Notes: generated by a model not told the origin, from the letters alone. Shown: positions 27,143 to 36,465, counted from the stretch's first letter. The stretch is 64,000 nucleotides of DNA from Bacteroidetes bacterium 46-16 (GCA_001897835.1 MKUN01000029.1:1-64000); one strand, 5' to 3'. A program made the numbers and translations.

Positions 27143-27994
27143 ATGAATATATTGGATAACCTCGTGTATGATATTGGCTTGCACGACGGGAACGATACAA
27201 AGTACTACCTCTATAAAGGCTATAATGTAGTGGCTGTTGATGCTAACCCTAAATTTATTCAACAAGCTGAAAAGGAATTCAAAGAATATATTGAACAAGG
27301 CCGGCTGACCTTATTGAATATCGCCATATCGGGCGAAGAAGGCGAGGTCACCTTCAATATTAGCGAAGACGATCATTTTAGCTCTGTCGACACTGCATTT
27401 GCATCAAGGGGCGGCACTTTGCAGAAAATAACAGTACCAGCCAAACGCATATCATCCCTCTTCGAACAATATGGCATACCCTACTACTGTAAAATTGACA
27501 TAGAAGGTTATGACTCGGTTTGCCTCGGTAGTATCGACAAAAGCAAGGGTATACCGCCATATATATCTGCCGAATCGCTGGCCGAGCCAGCTGACAGGCA
27601 AATGGAAGAAAACGAAGAGCTTAAAATACTCGACCTGCTCCGGGACCTGGGCTATACCCGGTTTAAGCTAATAGACCAACATACTTTATTACCATTACAA
27701 CCCGACAAAAAATTTTATACCTTAAGCCTTACTTTACCGGCCCGTGGGCTCCGTCATATCAAAAGGAAATTCGGGATCGATAACCAGGCCACCTACAGGA
27801 AACAACTAAATGCCCAACAAGGCTATAATTTTATCAATGGTGCATCAGGACCCTTTGCTGAAGACCTCGGTGGAACCTGGTACAACTACGATACGGCAAA
27901 GAGTATGTTCCTGCGCCATATGAATGATCATTATTCGAGAAAGTTTGTAAGAAAATTTTCATTTTGGTGCGACTGGCATGCAACAATAAATTAG
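27143..27994 (+). CDS. FkbM family methyltransferase
   Basis: 283 residues. The SAM-dependent methyltransferase fold is visible in LVYDIGLHDGNDTKYYLYKGYNVVAVDANP (motif I with a DIG variant), ITVPAKRISSLF, YCKIDIEGYDSVCL and YISAESL. FkbM enzymes O-methylate sugars and other small molecules. The last 80 residues (from GIDNQATYRKQ) lie outside the core domain. The start is set by the -7 box at 27130. No sugar-synthesis genes are adjacent, so the substrate is open. Confidence 0.82.
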   Translation: MNILDNLVYDIGLHDGNDTKYYLYKGYNVVAVDANPKFIQQAEKEFKEYIEQGRLTLLNIAISGEEGEVTFNISEDDHFSSVDTAFASRGGTLQKITVPAKRISSLFEQYGIPYYCKIDIEGYDSVCLGSIDKSKGIPPYISAESLAEPADRQMEENEELKILDLLRDLGYTRFKLIDQHTLLPLQPDKKFYTLSLTLPARGLRHIKRKFGIDNQATYRKQLNAQQGYNFINGASGPFAEDLGGTWYNYDTAKSMFLRHMNDHYSRKFVRKFSFWCDWHATIN

Positions 27995-28335
27995 CCTAAA
28001 ATAACAGCCTGCAGGATCCTTAGATCCAAAATAAATTTGGATTCGCCCCCTCCATTATCGTAACTTGCCCTTACCGCCTATTTTTTAGGATAGCGGACAA
28101 AGGGGATGAGAAAAAACCTTATGACAAACCCTGAGTGTGGGCAGGAAACGGGAAAAGAATGTGATATTTTTGGGATATTTTCACTACCCAATGCATTGAT
28201 TACCAATAAAAGTGTGGGAAATAAAAAATGTGGGAGGAGGCTGTTTTTCTTTCTTTGAAGAACGTTAAAAATATCTTCCAATAGGCCCGTGAAAAAGGAA
28301 ATAACTAAATTACAAGCCGCTACGAAGACAAGCTG
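27995..28335. other. Intergenic region, no gene seen
   Basis: Holds a small inverted repeat (ATCCAAA-N5-TTTGGAT, about 28024-28042) that could end the FkbM transcript, and several GTGTGGG-like words. I found no credible reading frame or RNA. Confidence 0.4.
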
Positions 28336-29604
28336 ATGAGATACCGGATAATTGCAATAAGTATAGCAATAGCGCTGCTTGGAAGCGTTACTGCCCGAGC
28401 AGCCAAAATATTCATACCCATGGATGCCGAGACCCAGGCTGAACACCTCAAAGCTTACGGTATAGCATACGCTGCCCTTACTGAAGGCATAAAGGTCGAT
28501 TGGCTGCTAAATTACAAAGGAGGCAGCTTTGGTATGGACCAGGCTGGTGATATCGAAAGGCTCTGCAAACTGCGCGGTGTCAATTACGAACTGATGAGCG
28601 ATGCACAATACCTGGGCGTATTAGAGAAAATATCCGACCCCGATTTCAACGGTGATATCATCAAATTAGAAAAAGCGCCCAAAATTGCGGTATACACTCC
28701 ACCCAATAAGCGTCCATGGGACGATGCTGTAACTATGGTGCTTACCTATGCCGAAATTCCCTATGACAAGGTATATGATGATGAAGTGCTGGATGGCAAA
28801 CTACCTGAATATGACTGGCTGCACCTGCACCACGAAGATTTTACCGGGCAGTATGGCAAGTTCTGGGCACAGTACCGCAATACTGCATGGTACCAGGAAG
28901 ATGTACGCCAGGCAGAGTCTATGGCAGCTAAACACGGCTTCAAAAAAGTGTCGCAGCTGAAGCTGGCCGTAGCAAAGAAGATACGCAACTTCGTTGCGGG
29001 CGGTGGTTATCTCTTCGCTATGTGCTCAGCTACGGACACTTATGATATTGCCCTTTCTGCTGACAATACCGATATCTGCGATGTACCTTTCGATGGCGAC
29101 CCTATAGCTCCTGACGCCCAGCAAAAGCTTGACTTCACCCAATGCTTCGCGTTTAAGGATTTCAATATCAGTATTAATCCATACGAGTATGAGTTTTCCG
29201 ATATTGACAATACCAATTTCCGGAAGGTACCGATGGATATCGACTATTTTACCCTCTTTACATTCTCGGCCAAGTTTGATCCCGTGCCCGCTATGCTCTG
29301 CCAGGACCATACCACTACCATAAAAGGTTTTATGGGACAGACCACTGCCTTCCGTAAAGACAAATTAAAAACGAGCGTGCTCGTTATGGGTGAGAACAAA
29401 ACAGCTAATGAGGCACGTTATATACATGGTGAATTCGGCAAAGGTACATGGACCTTCTATGGCGGCCACGATCCCGAAGATTACCAGCACATCATCGGCG
29501 ACCCGCCAACAGACCTGAGCCTGCACCCCACATCGCCGGGCTACCGCCTGATACTCAATAATGTGCTTTTCCCGGCAGCAAAGAAAAAACCAAGAAAAAC
29601 GTAG
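28336..29604 (+). CDS. Conserved secreted protein, usually labelled asparagine synthetase B
   Basis: 422 residues with a signal peptide (about 1-22). The protein is strongly conserved in Bacteroidota, for example in the segments HLKAYGIAYAAL, WLLNYKGGSFGMDQ, PKIAVYTPP, PWDDAVTMVLTYAEIPYD, YDWLHLHHEDFTGQYGKFW, GGGYLFAMCSATDTYDIAL and TFYGGHDPEDYQH. It is commonly annotated as asparagine synthetase B, but it lacks the N-terminal catalytic Cys2 of AsnB glutaminase and the ATP-pyrophosphatase motif (SGGxDS). It also carries a signal peptide, so that name is doubtful. The glycine-rich CATD-like segments recall class I glutamine amidotransferase folds (ThuA-like). It probably shares an operon with the membrane glycosyltransferase that follows. 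Confidence 0.8.
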   Translation: MRYRIIAISIAIALLGSVTARAAKIFIPMDAETQAEHLKAYGIAYAALTEGIKVDWLLNYKGGSFGMDQAGDIERLCKLRGVNYELMSDAQYLGVLEKISDPDFNGDIIKLEKAPKIAVYTPPNKRPWDDAVTMVLTYAEIPYDKVYDDEVLDGKLPEYDWLHLHHEDFTGQYGKFWAQYRNTAWYQEDVRQAESMAAKHGFKKVSQLKLAVAKKIRNFVAGGGYLFAMCSATDTYDIALSADNTDICDVPFDGDPIAPDAQQKLDFTQCFAFKDFNISINPYEYEFSDIDNTNFRKVPMDIDYFTLFTFSAKFDPVPAMLCQDHTTTIKGFMGQTTAFRKDKLKTSVLVMGENKTANEARYIHGEFGKGTWTFYGGHDPEDYQHIIGDPPTDLSLHPTSPGYRLILNNVLFPAAKKKPRKT

Positions 29605-29633
29605 TATTGTGCCTGAACGTTTTGATCAGCCAG

Positions 29634-31187
29634 ATGAAAGCAAAACTTTATCCTTACCTGCCCGGTGTGCTGTTATTTATTATAGCACTGCTCATTAGCA
29701 TCTTTACCTTTAAGGATTACGGCGTTGCATGGGATGAACCGATACAGGTAGAAATTGGTACAGTCTATTATAATTACGTAGCACAGCACGATACCAAACT
29801 GGAGACCTATGATAGCAGGGAATATGGTGCTGGCTTTGAATTGCCCCTTATCTTCCTTCAAAAAAAGCTGCGTATCGATGACAGCAGGAACGTTTACCTG
29901 TTTCGCCATTTTGTAACACACTTATTTTTTCTCATAGCAGCATTTTGTGCATACCTGCTGTGCTACCGTTTGTTTCAAAACCGTCTTATTGCGTCACTGG
30001 GTTTCATACTGATCGTCTGTATGCCCAGGATATATGCCCATTCCTATTTCAATACAAAGGATATCCCTTTATTAAGTATGTTCCTGGTCACCTTCACTGT
30101 TGCCCAGGCTGCGTTTAAGAAGAATAAGGCCCCATGGTACCTGCTCCTGGGTATGGCATGTGGTTATACCATAAGCATTCGTATCACTGGCATCCTGCCG
30201 GTAGCGATGCTCACTGTTTTTCTCCTTGTAGATATGGTCACATGCCTGGTAAATAAGAAAAATGCCCGAAAAGCAGTAATGCACCTCTTCATTTTTATTT
30301 TCTCATCCACGTTTACCTTATACTTATGCTGGCCTACATTATGGCATCACCCTTTAAAGAATTTCATTTGGGCTTACAATACCTTAGCACACTTCAGCAA
30401 TTGGGGGGGCAAACTATTATTTATGGGGCAAGTATATGATGGCAATACCATACCATGGTATTATGCACCTGTATGGTTTGGCATTTCTACCCCTATACTT
30501 TGGCTGATAGCGGGTATTACAGGTATCGTATTTATCATTGTAGCTTTTTTAAAACGCCCGCTTTCCTTTATCCAAAATACGCCTTACCGTAATTACACCT
30601 TGTACCTTGCATGTTTTTTCGGTCCCTTATTAATGGTCATAGCCCTGCACTCTGTACTATATGACGACTGGCGGCACCTTTACTTTATCTATCCTGCATT
30701 TGCGCTCCTTGCACTATATGCCGTCAATGCCCTGCTACATACAAAATGGAAAAGGATTGTTTATGCCTTATGTCTTATGCAGGTAGCTTTGGTGATGGTT
30801 TTTATGGTCCGTGCACATCCATTTCAGCAAGTGTATTTCAACCAGCTCGTTAGCCATAAAGATGAAAGTCACAGGAAAAATTACGAGCTCGAATATTGGG
30901 GTTGCGCTTACAAGCAGGCCTTCGACTATATACTTGCTCACGATAGTTCCGACAGCATCCGGGTTTTCTGGTCGTTGAATCCCGTCATCAATAATGTTGA
31001 TTTTCTGCCCGCAGAATACCGGAAACGCTTTTTGCTCCTTAACCGTAATGAAGTACCCTACTATTTTATCACAAATTTCCGCGGGCATCCGCAGGATTTC
31101 AATTATCCATACACCTATTATAATATTAAAGTGCAGAATAGCACTATACTAAGGGTATATAAATGCTATAAAGAAGAAGGCAAATAA
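29634..31187 (+). CDS. ArnT/GT39-like membrane glycosyltransferase
   Basis: 517 residues from the ATG preceding the first membrane helix (MKAKLYPYLPGVLLFIIALLIS). The sequence has about eleven membrane helices. The N-terminal loop FKDYGVAWDEPIQVEIG carries the acidic pair expected of the catalytic DE of GT-C enzymes (PMT/ArnT family). Later motifs include YFNTKDIPL and HSVLYDDWRHLYFIYPAFA. Such enzymes transfer sugars from a polyprenyl-phosphate donor to a periplasmic acceptor. The acceptor cannot be told from sequence. It follows the preceding gene by 29 bp and ends at a hairpin terminator. Confidence 0.82.
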   Translation: MKAKLYPYLPGVLLFIIALLISIFTFKDYGVAWDEPIQVEIGTVYYNYVAQHDTKLETYDSREYGAGFELPLIFLQKKLRIDDSRNVYLFRHFVTHLFFLIAAFCAYLLCYRLFQNRLIASLGFILIVCMPRIYAHSYFNTKDIPLLSMFLVTFTVAQAAFKKNKAPWYLLLGMACGYTISIRITGILPVAMLTVFLLVDMVTCLVNKKNARKAVMHLFIFIFSSTFTLYLCWPTLWHHPLKNFIWAYNTLAHFSNWGGKLLFMGQVYDGNTIPWYYAPVWFGISTPILWLIAGITGIVFIIVAFLKRPLSFIQNTPYRNYTLYLACFFGPLLMVIALHSVLYDDWRHLYFIYPAFALLALYAVNALLHTKWKRIVYALCLMQVALVMVFMVRAHPFQQVYFNQLVSHKDESHRKNYELEYWGCAYKQAFDYILAHDSSDSIRVFWSLNPVINNVDFLPAEYRKRFLLLNRNEVPYYFITNFRGHPQDFNYPYTYYNIKVQNSTILRVYKCYKEEGK

Positions 31188-31192
31188 CAAAA

Positions 31193-31226
31193 AGGTAGCG
31201 GGCTTGTTATAACAAGCCCGCTACCT
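31193..31226. terminator. Perfect hairpin between convergent genes
   Basis: Perfect 17-bp arms (core GGTAGCGGGCTTG) centred at 31209/31210. It lies between the glycosyltransferase and the TonB receptor genes, which converge, and so serves both. There is no long T-run on either side. Confidence 0.8.
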
Positions 31227-31235
31227 ACCTCAATG

Positions 31236-33467
31236 CTACTTGATCGAATACCTGATACCTGCATAGATATTCCTGCCCATTACAGGCCCCCATATCATTG
31301 AAGCATCAAAATCCTTTCCGAAAGGATCACCTGAGCCCAGTATAGGGTTGGGCTGCATATAATTGGTAAGGTTTTCACCACCCAGATATAATTCAAGATC
31401 GTTCCTGAACTTTTTGCTTACCTGTGCATTCATCTGCACAAAGGATGGTGACCTGTATCCTTGCGGAGTGCTATACAGAGAAGGGATCCTTTTTGTCCCT
31501 ATCCACTGTATCGTATAATCAAATTTCCAGCTATTATTGGTTTCGTAACCAAAATTGGCAAAGGCCCTGTTGGCCGCTACGAGCGGCTTCTCTTTCATAA
31601 CGCCAGCATATCTTGTCATTACGTTGTACCAGCGATAAGCAAGACGCATGCTCAAATTGTGTACCAGCTCATAATCGAGCTGGGCCTGCAGGCTGTGCGC
31701 AAAGGAGTTTCCATGCAGGTTGTAAAAAGAAACCTGCCCCGGCACTTCCGCATCAGCTACCACCTGGTTTTGAAACCAGGTATAGTAATAATCTACGCCA
31801 AAGGAACCATCCCTGTAATTCAGCATGAACTTTTGTGTCAGGTTCACACCTGTATTCCAGGCCACCTCAGGCTGCAGATCATAGTTATTGCCTTTTACAG
31901 GTATAATAAAGCTGCGGCTACTGGCCATGTAACCCATGTTCTCAGCCAGTATATTGGCCGTGCGCTGGGCACGCCCTATCGACACACGTAATGCAGTCTT
32001 TTTGAACGGTGCATAACGCAAGTGCAGGCGCGGGGTAATAAAGCCCCCATACAGGCTATTGTAGTCGCCACGCAAGCCTGCTACGGCGGTAAACTTTTCC
32101 AGGTAAGTGTAGGTATATTCTGCAAATGCACCCGGCACAATTTCAGTACGCCTGAAGCGGTCCAATTCAAAGCCTTCGTTGTAATCATCTACAAGTGAGC
32201 TCAGGCCCAGCTTAAACCCATGGTTGGTGTTGCCGATTATGGACTGTAATATAAGGTTAGCATACAGGCTTTTCTGCGTGGCATCATAAGCGCGTTGCCC
32301 ATATAGAGCATCCTGGTTGTGGTATACCCCCGATAGTTGCAGCCCTATACTTGTTGCAGGTTTGTCAGGGAATATCTTGCCTATCTTGGCCCATCCTTCA
32401 GCACGTTTTGTATTCAGCTCAAAGCCCCACGGCTTACCAGCCAGCTGCTCATCGCCTTTGTGGTAGGCCCATTGTCCCCCGGTATTGGTCTTATACACAC
32501 CCTTAATACCCGCCTGCAGTTCAAGCCCATTATTCCCGTGATAGAACCAACGGTTGAGCAGTACGAACTGGTTGCCCAATGGCTGATCAAGGAAGCCATC
32601 GTTATTCTGATCTGTCTTTAGCCATTGCGAACTAACATTGGCAAACAAGTTGGAAGAGAGTTTTTTATTGAACTCTTTACGACCATAGAAATTGCCCTCG
32701 GTACGCCCCTGCCCGTTTTGATAAGCATTCAACAACACCTTTTCATCCTCAAAAGGCTTGCGCAATTCTATATTTATCTGGCCAGCTACACTTTCGTAAC
32801 CGTTCACTACGCTCCCGGTCCCCTTACTTAACTGCATACCTTCGATCCATATGCCGGGTGTATAGGTAAGACCCGTGATCGCAGCAAGGCCGCGCACGTC
32901 AGGAATATTCTCCCGGGTAATAAGCGTATAAGGCCCGGCCAGGCCCAGCATTTGTATCTGTTTATAGCCCGACACGGCATCGGTAAATGCGACATCGACC
33001 GAAGGGGTGGTCTCGAAACTTTCACTAAGATTGCAGCAGGCAGCTTTGAGCAATTCACCTTTTCCTATTTCTTCTACCTTCATAGGCTTCATAAGGCCTA
33101 TGCGGGTAGTGTTCAAATGCTGCTTTATGACTACCTCTTTCAACCTCCTCGGGGCTTTTAAGACCACATTTATGTTATTATTCCCCGCTTGCAGCTGAAC
33201 CGTATCCGGGTCGTAACCGATATAGGAGATCACCAGCCTGCCGGCACTGTCGGGTATATCCAGGCTGAAGCTACCATCAGCCGAGGTCTGTGTGCCTGTT
33301 GCTGTTCCCGGTATGGCTACCGTTGCACCCGGCAATGCCTGTTTTTTATCTTTTCCGTTCTTTTCATATACGGCACCCGTCACTTGCCTGACCGTTGGCT
33401 GTGCCAATACGGAGCTACATGCAAGCAAGGATATGCCGCTGAAAAGCAGTCTGTTCATATAATTCAT
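31236..33467 (-). CDS. TonB-dependent outer-membrane receptor (probable metal complex)
   Basis: 743 residues. Signal peptide (about 1-22), a carboxypeptidase-regulatory-like domain (about 25-115: TGAVYEKNGKDKKQALPGATV, SYIGYDPDTVQL), a plug domain (about 120-230) and a 22-strand barrel to the C-terminus. The terminal GRNIYAGIRYSIK ends in the aromatic-rich last strand. A second in-frame ATG three codons in is an alternative start. It lies in an operon with a secreted HMA-domain protein and a HYC_CC_PP protein, so a transition-metal ligand such as copper is likely. Direct evidence for a particular metal is lacking. Confidence 0.9.
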   Translation of the reverse strand: MNYMNRLLFSGISLLACSSVLAQPTVRQVTGAVYEKNGKDKKQALPGATVAIPGTATGTQTSADGSFSLDIPDSAGRLVISYIGYDPDTVQLQAGNNNINVVLKAPRRLKEVVIKQHLNTTRIGLMKPMKVEEIGKGELLKAACCNLSESFETTPSVDVAFTDAVSGYKQIQMLGLAGPYTLITRENIPDVRGLAAITGLTYTPGIWIEGMQLSKGTGSVVNGYESVAGQINIELRKPFEDEKVLLNAYQNGQGRTEGNFYGRKEFNKKLSSNLFANVSSQWLKTDQNNDGFLDQPLGNQFVLLNRWFYHGNNGLELQAGIKGVYKTNTGGQWAYHKGDEQLAGKPWGFELNTKRAEGWAKIGKIFPDKPATSIGLQLSGVYHNQDALYGQRAYDATQKSLYANLILQSIIGNTNHGFKLGLSSLVDDYNEGFELDRFRRTEIVPGAFAEYTYTYLEKFTAVAGLRGDYNSLYGGFITPRLHLRYAPFKKTALRVSIGRAQRTANILAENMGYMASSRSFIIPVKGNNYDLQPEVAWNTGVNLTQKFMLNYRDGSFGVDYYYTWFQNQVVADAEVPGQVSFYNLHGNSFAHSLQAQLDYELVHNLSMRLAYRWYNVMTRYAGVMKEKPLVAANRAFANFGYETNNSWKFDYTIQWIGTKRIPSLYSTPQGYRSPSFVQMNAQVSKKFRNDLELYLGGENLTNYMQPNPILGSGDPFGKDFDASMIWGPVMGRNIYAGIRYSIK

Positions 33468-33481
33468 TTCGCGATGAGGTT

Positions 33482-33832
33482 TTAGTGTTTATGTATGGCC
33501 TGGTCCTTGTATGCACAGCATTCCGGCAGCTTCTTATAATCTTCGTCCTTTACTTTCACCAGTTCCGACTCATGGCCGGCATGGGCCACGTGCTCCAGGA
33601 CGGTTTGTGCGGAGGTTAGCGATGGCCGGTAAGTAATGGTCAGTTGCTGCGTTTCCTTATCCCATTCTGCACGTTTGACACCTTTGATATAAGCAGCATT
33701 CTCAATGCGCTTTTTACATTGTTCACAATTTCCCGAGACCTTATAATGCTCCGTAACTATATCTTTTTTGTGCTGCGCAAAAAGAGTAAGGGAAGAAAAT
33801 ATAACTAATAGAAAAACGATGATCCGTTTCAT
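33482..33832 (-). CDS. Secreted heavy-metal-associated (HMA) domain protein
   Basis: 116 residues. A signal peptide ends near residue 20 (SLTLFAQ). The rest is one ferredoxin-like HMA domain with the metal-binding pair in GNCEQCKKRIENA (CxxC). GVKRAEWDKETQQLTITY and TSAQTVLEHVAHAGHE follow, and the C-terminal PECCAYKDQAIHKH adds two further Cys and a His that could bind metal. Being periplasmic, it probably hands metal to or from the TonB receptor encoded 14 bp downstream. It is part of a three-gene operon. Confidence 0.87.
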   Translation of the reverse strand: MKRIIVFLLVIFSSLTLFAQHKKDIVTEHYKVSGNCEQCKKRIENAAYIKGVKRAEWDKETQQLTITYRPSLTSAQTVLEHVAHAGHESELVKVKDEDYKKLPECCAYKDQAIHKH

Positions 33833-33891
33833 AAAAAATCACTTATTAAGGTTAAAAAATAAAATGTACTTATCCGTATACGGGAGTACAG

Positions 33892-34314
33892 TTAACCATA
33901 ATAAGTGAAGCGGGAATGGAGCTTGTATAAAGGTATATTTTGCCAGGTACCCGGCGGGGCATTGGCTTGATGTTGGGTAGCCGTAAGTGATAAAGCCGGC
34001 AGTGCCAAAGACCTCTCGCCATACAGCGGCAATACAGCTACATTAAAAAGCGGGATTTGTAATTTTAATTTATACGCAGATGCGTTGTTCTGTTCCTGCT
34101 GCACCTTAGCTACCACTACTTTGTCCTTGCAGCATTTCATGGGCTTCTTTGCCTCATTGCCGCAACCATCGTTGGCGCAACCGCCACAAAGTGCGGCTTT
34201 CAGGTACATATTCCATGATACCAGCTTGCTGCCGCAATAATGTGTGCTGATCATCACGCCCGACATTGCGAGCATATAGATGAACATCAACGGTATAGCA
34301 AGAAAACGCTTCAT
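33892..34314 (-). CDS. HYC_CC_PP family protein
   Basis: 140 residues. An N-terminal hydrophobic segment (LAIPLMFIYMLAMSGVMISTHYCG) contains the HYC motif. CGGCANDGCGNEAKKPMKCCKDK adds a Cys-rich cluster with the CC pair, and the C-terminal part has the proline-containing segment NAPPGTW. The family is known mainly from Bacteroidota, where it is frequently found beside metal receptors and HMA proteins. Its function is undetermined; metal binding at the membrane is the likely role. It is the first gene of the operon with the HMA protein and the TonB receptor. Confidence 0.82.
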   Translation of the reverse strand: MKRFLAIPLMFIYMLAMSGVMISTHYCGSKLVSWNMYLKAALCGGCANDGCGNEAKKPMKCCKDKVVVAKVQQEQNNASAYKLKLQIPLFNVAVLPLYGERSLALPALSLTATQHQANAPPGTWQNIPLYKLHSRFTYYG

Positions 34315-34322
34315 TATCCCTG

Positions 34323-34330
34323 CAAAGATA
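34323..34330 (-). promoter_or_regulatory. -7 box for the metal operon
   Basis: TATCTTTG on the minus strand, ending 8 bp before the first ATG of the operon. The predicted leader is only a few bases long. No metal-regulator palindrome was recognised nearby. Confidence 0.5.
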
Positions 34331-34394
34331 CGTACTTAAACAATAAGGGCCTTATAGGATCATGGTATAAGCTTACATTATTCAGCAAACGGCA

Positions 34395-34997
34395 TCATTG
34401 TTTTAACGCCTTCGCTACCATGGGTGTAAGTTTCCCGACCCATATGGCATACTCTTTTGCCGAGGGGTGCAAGCCATCTGCGGCAAGATATGCAGGTTGT
34501 GCCCCATTTTGCCTTGTGCTGTCGGTTATATACAGGTAATGGCACTTATGTGCCTCTGTTATGTCTTTGCAGGTAGTATTATACATATCTATCTCCCGGG
34601 CTACCCGCTCCCTGTCCCGGCCTTCGGCAAATGGCGTAGCGCCCCAGTCGGGTATAGAGAGTACAAATACATTTTGCGTATGCCCATTGGCAAATATAAT
34701 TGCCTGCCGGAGCAACTGCTCATATTCTTCCCTGTAGTTTTCCACGGTCCGGCCACGATATTGGTTGTTAACACCGATCAGCAGTGTTACAAAAGAAAAA
34801 GTTTCATGAATATTATGCTCACAAATGGCTGTAGCCAGTTCATCGGTCGTCCAGCCTGTTTGAGCTATGATCACAGGGGCCGATACTTCCAGATGTTGCT
34901 CTTTTAAATGATTCACCAGCTGATGCGGAAAATTCTCCTGCATCGGTACTTGCTCCCCGATAGTATATGAATCGCCCAGGGCGAGATATGTATACAT
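34395..34997 (-). CDS. SGNH/GDSL-family hydrolase
   Basis: 200 residues. Block I is LALGDSYTIGE with the nucleophile Ser10. Block III is LLIGVNNQYRG with the oxyanion Asn, and block V is ADGLHPS with the Asp-x-x-His pair. There is no signal peptide, so it is a cytoplasmic esterase or lipase of unknown substrate. It lies 22 bp downstream of the aldehyde dehydrogenase gene and is probably cotranscribed with it. Confidence 0.9.
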   Translation of the reverse strand: MYTYLALGDSYTIGEQVPMQENFPHQLVNHLKEQHLEVSAPVIIAQTGWTTDELATAICEHNIHETFSFVTLLIGVNNQYRGRTVENYREEYEQLLRQAIIFANGHTQNVFVLSIPDWGATPFAEGRDRERVAREIDMYNTTCKDITEAHKCHYLYITDSTRQNGAQPAYLAADGLHPSAKEYAIWVGKLTPMVAKALKQ

Positions 34998-35019
34998 AGC
35001 CTGTCTTAATCTACTATCC

Positions 35020-36393
35020 TTAATTGATAAATACTGTTTTCACATTCACAAACTCCCGTATGCCAAATATACTCAATTCCCTGCCATAGCCACTTTGCTT
35101 CACCCCACCAAAAGGCAGCCGTGCATCTGAATGCACAAATGCATTTACAAAACAGTTACCGGCCTGCAATTCCTTAGCCGCTATCTTTTCAGCACGGGCC
35201 CTGTTCTTTGAAAAGATGCCTGCACCCAGTCCGTAAATACTATCGTTGGCTATGCGTATCGCATCCTTCTCATCTTTGGCTTCTATAATGGCCGCCACCG
35301 GCCCAAACAATTCTTCGTCATAAGCCGGCATACCCTTTTTAACATTACTGAGCACAGTTGGCGGGTAAAAAGCTCCTTCGCCCACAGGTATGTAACCACC
35401 ACAAAGCAGCTTTGCACCCATGGCTATACTCCTTTGCACCTGGTCGTGCAACGTATCGCGCAGGTCCACACGAGCAAGGGGGCCTATTTTGTTAGCCTTA
35501 TCCATGGGGTCACCAAATGTCGCTGCCTTCATTTGCTCTACTACTCTTTGCTCAAACTCTTTCCGGATGGCTTTTACCGCGACGAAACGTTTTGCGGCTA
35601 CACAGCTTTGCCCGCTATTCACCAGCCTGCCATTTACACTAACCTGTACGGCTGTAGCCATATCTGCATCCTCCAGTATGATATAAGCATCGCTGCCACC
35701 CAATTCCAACACCTGCTTCTTGATATGTGCTGCCGCAACGGATGCTACTGCTTTACCTGCTGCTGTACTACCCGTCAGGGTCACAGCACTGATAACCGGT
35801 TCGGCTATAAGATCCTTCATCTGCGAAGAGGGTAACAACAGGGTCTGGAACAATCCCTTTGGGGCACCCGATCTCTTCACCACATCTTCTATTGCCAATG
35901 CACAACCGCTTACGTTTGAGGCATGCTTCAAGATCATACTATTGCCGGCCATGATAGCCGGGCCCATGGCGCGGAACACCTGCCAGTAGGGAAAATTCCA
36001 TGGCATGATGGCCAGTACCACACCTAAAGGCTGAAAAGACACATAACTTTTTCGCGCATCGGTCTCCACTTTTTCATCTGCAAGGAATTTTAGGCCTTCC
36101 CTGGCATAAAACTCAAATGTCTTTGCGCATTTTTCCACTTCGTCAAGGCTTTGCTGTATGGGTTTACCCATTTCGGCAGTAGCCAGTTCTGCCAGTTGCT
36201 GCTTCTGCTTCCTTAATTGTGCGGCTATTTTTTTTAATACCTGGCCTCGCTCTTTCAATGAAAGGAGGCGCCATTCATTATATGTTTTGTGTGCCTGCTG
36301 CAGGGCTTTTTTTACTTTCACCTCATCATGCATCTCATATGTAGCTAATACCGAACCAGTTGTGGGACTTACGGACTGAAGAACATTTGCCAT
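35020..36393 (-). CDS. NAD(P)-dependent succinate-semialdehyde dehydrogenase family enzyme
   Basis: 457 residues, the usual length of the short Sad/GabD group. Conserved parts are PWNFPYWQVFR, MILKHASNVSG, FTGSTxAG-like LTGSTAAGKAV, the catalytic base Glu230 in LELGGSDAYI and the nucleophile Cys264 in NSGQSCVAAKR. The C-terminal PFGGVKQSGYGRELSIFGIREFVNVKTV is diagnostic of this subfamily. It oxidises succinate semialdehyde or related aldehydes to the acid. Confidence 0.9.
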   Translation of the reverse strand: MANVLQSVSPTTGSVLATYEMHDEVKVKKALQQAHKTYNEWRLLSLKERGQVLKKIAAQLRKQKQQLAELATAEMGKPIQQSLDEVEKCAKTFEFYAREGLKFLADEKVETDARKSYVSFQPLGVVLAIMPWNFPYWQVFRAMGPAIMAGNSMILKHASNVSGCALAIEDVVKRSGAPKGLFQTLLLPSSQMKDLIAEPVISAVTLTGSTAAGKAVASVAAAHIKKQVLELGGSDAYIILEDADMATAVQVSVNGRLVNSGQSCVAAKRFVAVKAIRKEFEQRVVEQMKAATFGDPMDKANKIGPLARVDLRDTLHDQVQRSIAMGAKLLCGGYIPVGEGAFYPPTVLSNVKKGMPAYDEELFGPVAAIIEAKDEKDAIRIANDSIYGLGAGIFSKNRARAEKIAAKELQAGNCFVNAFVHSDARLPFGGVKQSGYGRELSIFGIREFVNVKTVFIN

Positions 36394-36412
36394 GGCTATT
36401 TGTATTTTTATT

Positions 36413-36420
36413 CAAAATTA
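36413..36420 (-). promoter_or_regulatory. -7 box for the aldehyde dehydrogenase gene
   Basis: TAATTTTG on the minus strand, 19 bp before the ATG. It serves the aldehyde dehydrogenase and hydrolase pair. Confidence 0.45.
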
Positions 36421-36465
36421 AATAAGACAAAGGGTACAAAAGCTTTATTATTTTTGATGCCCCTA

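Noticed and set aside
28078-28446. Minus-strand 122-codon frame upstream of the secreted protein gene
   Set aside because: Runs antisense into the signal peptide of the real gene and shows no family similarity.
33482-34314. Mercury-resistance operon (MerP/MerT)
   Set aside because: The HMA protein has a signal peptide like MerP, but no MerT, MerA or MerR is present and HYC_CC_PP does not resemble MerT.
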